Source: VRUE01 sp046733275 (GTDB lineage Bacteria > Actinomycetota > Thermoleophilia > Solirubrobacterales > 70-9). From it: 5,853 nt of DNA. The position numbers and the translations under genes were made by a program. The notes under the pieces were generated by a model. It did no database searches and was not told where the DNA came from. It saw only the letters and a program-made list of their open reading frames with translations. The DNA lies in NCBI GenBank assembly GCA_046733275.1, contig JBKPOW010000086.1:1-5853 (forward strand). Reading direction: 5' to 3'. Position 1 is the first letter of the stretch, and each line of letters starts with the position of its first letter. Below are positions 4,731 through 5,853 of the stretch, in pieces.

Positions 4731-5853
4731 CTACATCATCCCGCCCATGTCCGGCATGCCGCCGCCCGGCATGCCGCCGCCGGCGCCTTCCTTCTCTGGC
4801 GGTTCGGCGATGATCGCCTCGGTCACGAGGATGTTCTTGGCGATCGAGGCGGCGTTCTGCAGCGCCGACCGGGTCACCATCGTCGGGTCGATCACGCCGG
4901 CCTTGATCAGATCGCCGTACTCGCCGTTGGCCGCGTTGAGGCCTTCGCCGGCCTTCAGGTCGCGGACCTTGTTGACGACGACCGAGCCCTCCAGGCCGGA
5001 GTTCTCGGCGATCTGGCGGACCGGCTCCTCCAGCGCCCGGTGCACGATGCGGGCGCCGGTCTGCTCGTCGGGGTCGTCGAGCTTCTCGGCATCGAGGTCG
5101 CTCTGCGCGTTCAGCAGGGCGACGCCGCCGCCCGGCACGACCCCCTCCTCCAGCGCCGCCCGGGTCGCCTGCAGGGCGTCCTCGACACGGTGCTTTTTCT
5201 CCTTCATCTCGGTCTCGGTAGCGGCGCCGACCTTGACCACGGCGACACCGCCGGCCAGCTTGGCGAGCCGCTCCTGGAGCTTCTCGCGATCGAAGTCGGA
5301 GTCGGTGTTCTCGATCTCCTGCTTGATCTGGTTGATCCGGCCTTTGATGTCCTCGCCGTCGCCGCCGCCGTCGATGATCGTCGTCGTGTCCTTGGAGACG
5401 ACGACGCGGCGCGCTTTGCCGAGCTGCGAGAGCTGGGTGTTCTCGAGTTTGAGCCCCATCTCCTCGGTGATCACCTCACCGCCGGTGAGGATCGAGATGT
5501 CCTCCAGCATCCGCTTGCGGCGATCGCCGAAGCCTGGCGCCTTGACCGCGACGCCGGTGAAGGTGCCACGCAGCTTGTTGACGACCAGGGTCGCGAGGCA
5601 CTCGCCCTCGACGTCCTCGGCGACGATCAGCAGCGGCTTGCCACCCTGCATCACCTGCTCGAGCACCGGCAGGATGTCCCGCACGGAGCCGATTTTCTGG
5701 TTGGCGATGAGGACGTAGGGGTCCTCCAGCACCGCCTCCATGCGGTCCTGGTCGGTGACCATGTACGGGGAGATGTAGCCCTTGTCGAACTGCATCCCCT
5801 CGGTGAACTCCAGCTCCATGCCGAAGGTCTGGCCCTCCTCGACGTTGACGACG
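4731..5853 (-). CDS. groL: 60-kDa chaperonin GroEL, 5' end beyond window
   Basis: ATP-driven folding chamber subunit working with GroES in the cytosol. The window holds the last 373 residues; the reading frame runs off the right edge (the first visible residues are VVNVEEGQTFGMELEF, matching GroEL near E. coli residue 175), so roughly the first third is missing. Visible landmarks are TEGMQFDKGYISPYM, the apical-domain KAPGFGDRRKRMLEDISILTG, the helix ending KLAGGVAVVKVGAATETEMK, and HRVEDALQATRAALEEG with the conserved ATPase Asp (codon 5180-5178). The protein ends in a Gly/Met-rich tail (GGGMPGGGMPDMGGMM), the feature of housekeeping GroELs (the actinobacterial GroEL2 type) rather than the His-rich tail of GroEL1. 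The internal ATG at 5819 is not the start. The gene has a strong terminator downstream. The upstream promoter and any HrcA/CIRCE site lie outside the window. Confidence 0.98.
   Translation of the reverse strand, partial: VVNVEEGQTFGMELEFTEGMQFDKGYISPYMVTDQDRMEAVLEDPYVLIANQKIGSVRDILPVLEQVMQGGKPLLIVAEDVEGECLATLVVNKLRGTFTGVAVKAPGFGDRRKRMLEDISILTGGEVITEEMGLKLENTQLSQLGKARRVVVSKDTTTIIDGGGDGEDIKGRINQIKQEIENTDSDFDREKLQERLAKLAGGVAVVKVGAATETEMKEKKHRVEDALQATRAALEEGVVPGGGVALLNAQSDLDAEKLDDPDEQTGARIVHRALEEPVRQIAENSGLEGSVVVNKVRDLKAGEGLNAANGEYGDLIKAGVIDPTMVTRSALQNAASIAKNILVTEAIIAEPPEKEGAGGGMPGGGMPDMGGMM

Noticed and set aside
3757..5718. A 653-codon open frame on the plus strand, crossing the hydrolase gene and antisense to groEL
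   Set aside because: It is a GC-driven stop-free shadow: low-complexity Arg/Pro/Ala/Ser composition, no domain, and it runs through the terminator and opposite the clear GroEL reading frame.
1..5853. CRISPR array, tRNA/rRNA genes, insertion sequences
   Set aside because: I saw no regularly spaced repeats, no tRNA-like cloverleaf or rRNA stretch, and no transposase or terminal inverted repeats.

Overview
The window is about 5.9 kb of high-GC DNA, roughly 65-72% G+C in the lines I counted by hand, with dense genes and GTG/TTG starts. The protein set suggests an actinobacterium: an Mrp-type ATPase without the usual CxxC, a 7Fe-8S ferredoxin with a 'PTPDEP' insert, and a GroEL with a GGM tail. 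The ferredoxin and the GH26-like protein remind me of Thermoleophilia (Solirubrobacterales-like). That placement is inference, made without any database search.

Layout from left to right: (1) 68-1234 (+) encodes an Mrp/ApbC-family Fe-S carrier ATPase with an N-terminal DUF59/MIP18 domain. (2) 1246-2129 (-) is a two-gene operon, an Xre-type helix-turn-helix regulator followed by a small nucleotidyltransferase joined by a GTGA overlap. This is the architecture of a toxin-antitoxin-like module. Its promoter region holds a good -10 box so close to the ATG that the mRNA should be leaderless, and a perfect 8-bp inverted repeat straddles the start codon as a likely autoregulatory operator. (3) 2257-2529 (-) encodes a 7Fe-type ferredoxin, divergent from (4) 2656-3543 (+), an atypical extended SDR (NDUFA9/epimerase-like) whose catalytic Tyr position is Phe. 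Its end overlaps (5) 3524-4651 (+), a secreted GH26-like glycoside hydrolase. (6) 4731-5853 (-) is the C-terminal two thirds of groEL, cut by the window edge. A strong hairpin with a U-rich tail at 4652-4683 terminates it and lies in the convergent gap.

Most genes are housekeeping (Fe-S assembly, electron transfer, protein folding). mrp and the ferredoxin share an Fe-S theme, and the Xre/nucleotidyltransferase pair lies between them like an accessory insertion with slightly lower G+C. The SDR and glycoside hydrolase form a probable translationally coupled pair of unknown pathway. The most interesting part is the Xre/nucleotidyltransferase module with its leaderless, operator-over-start-codon architecture. 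The family pairing itself is known, so novelty lies at most in this control region and in the unstudied function.
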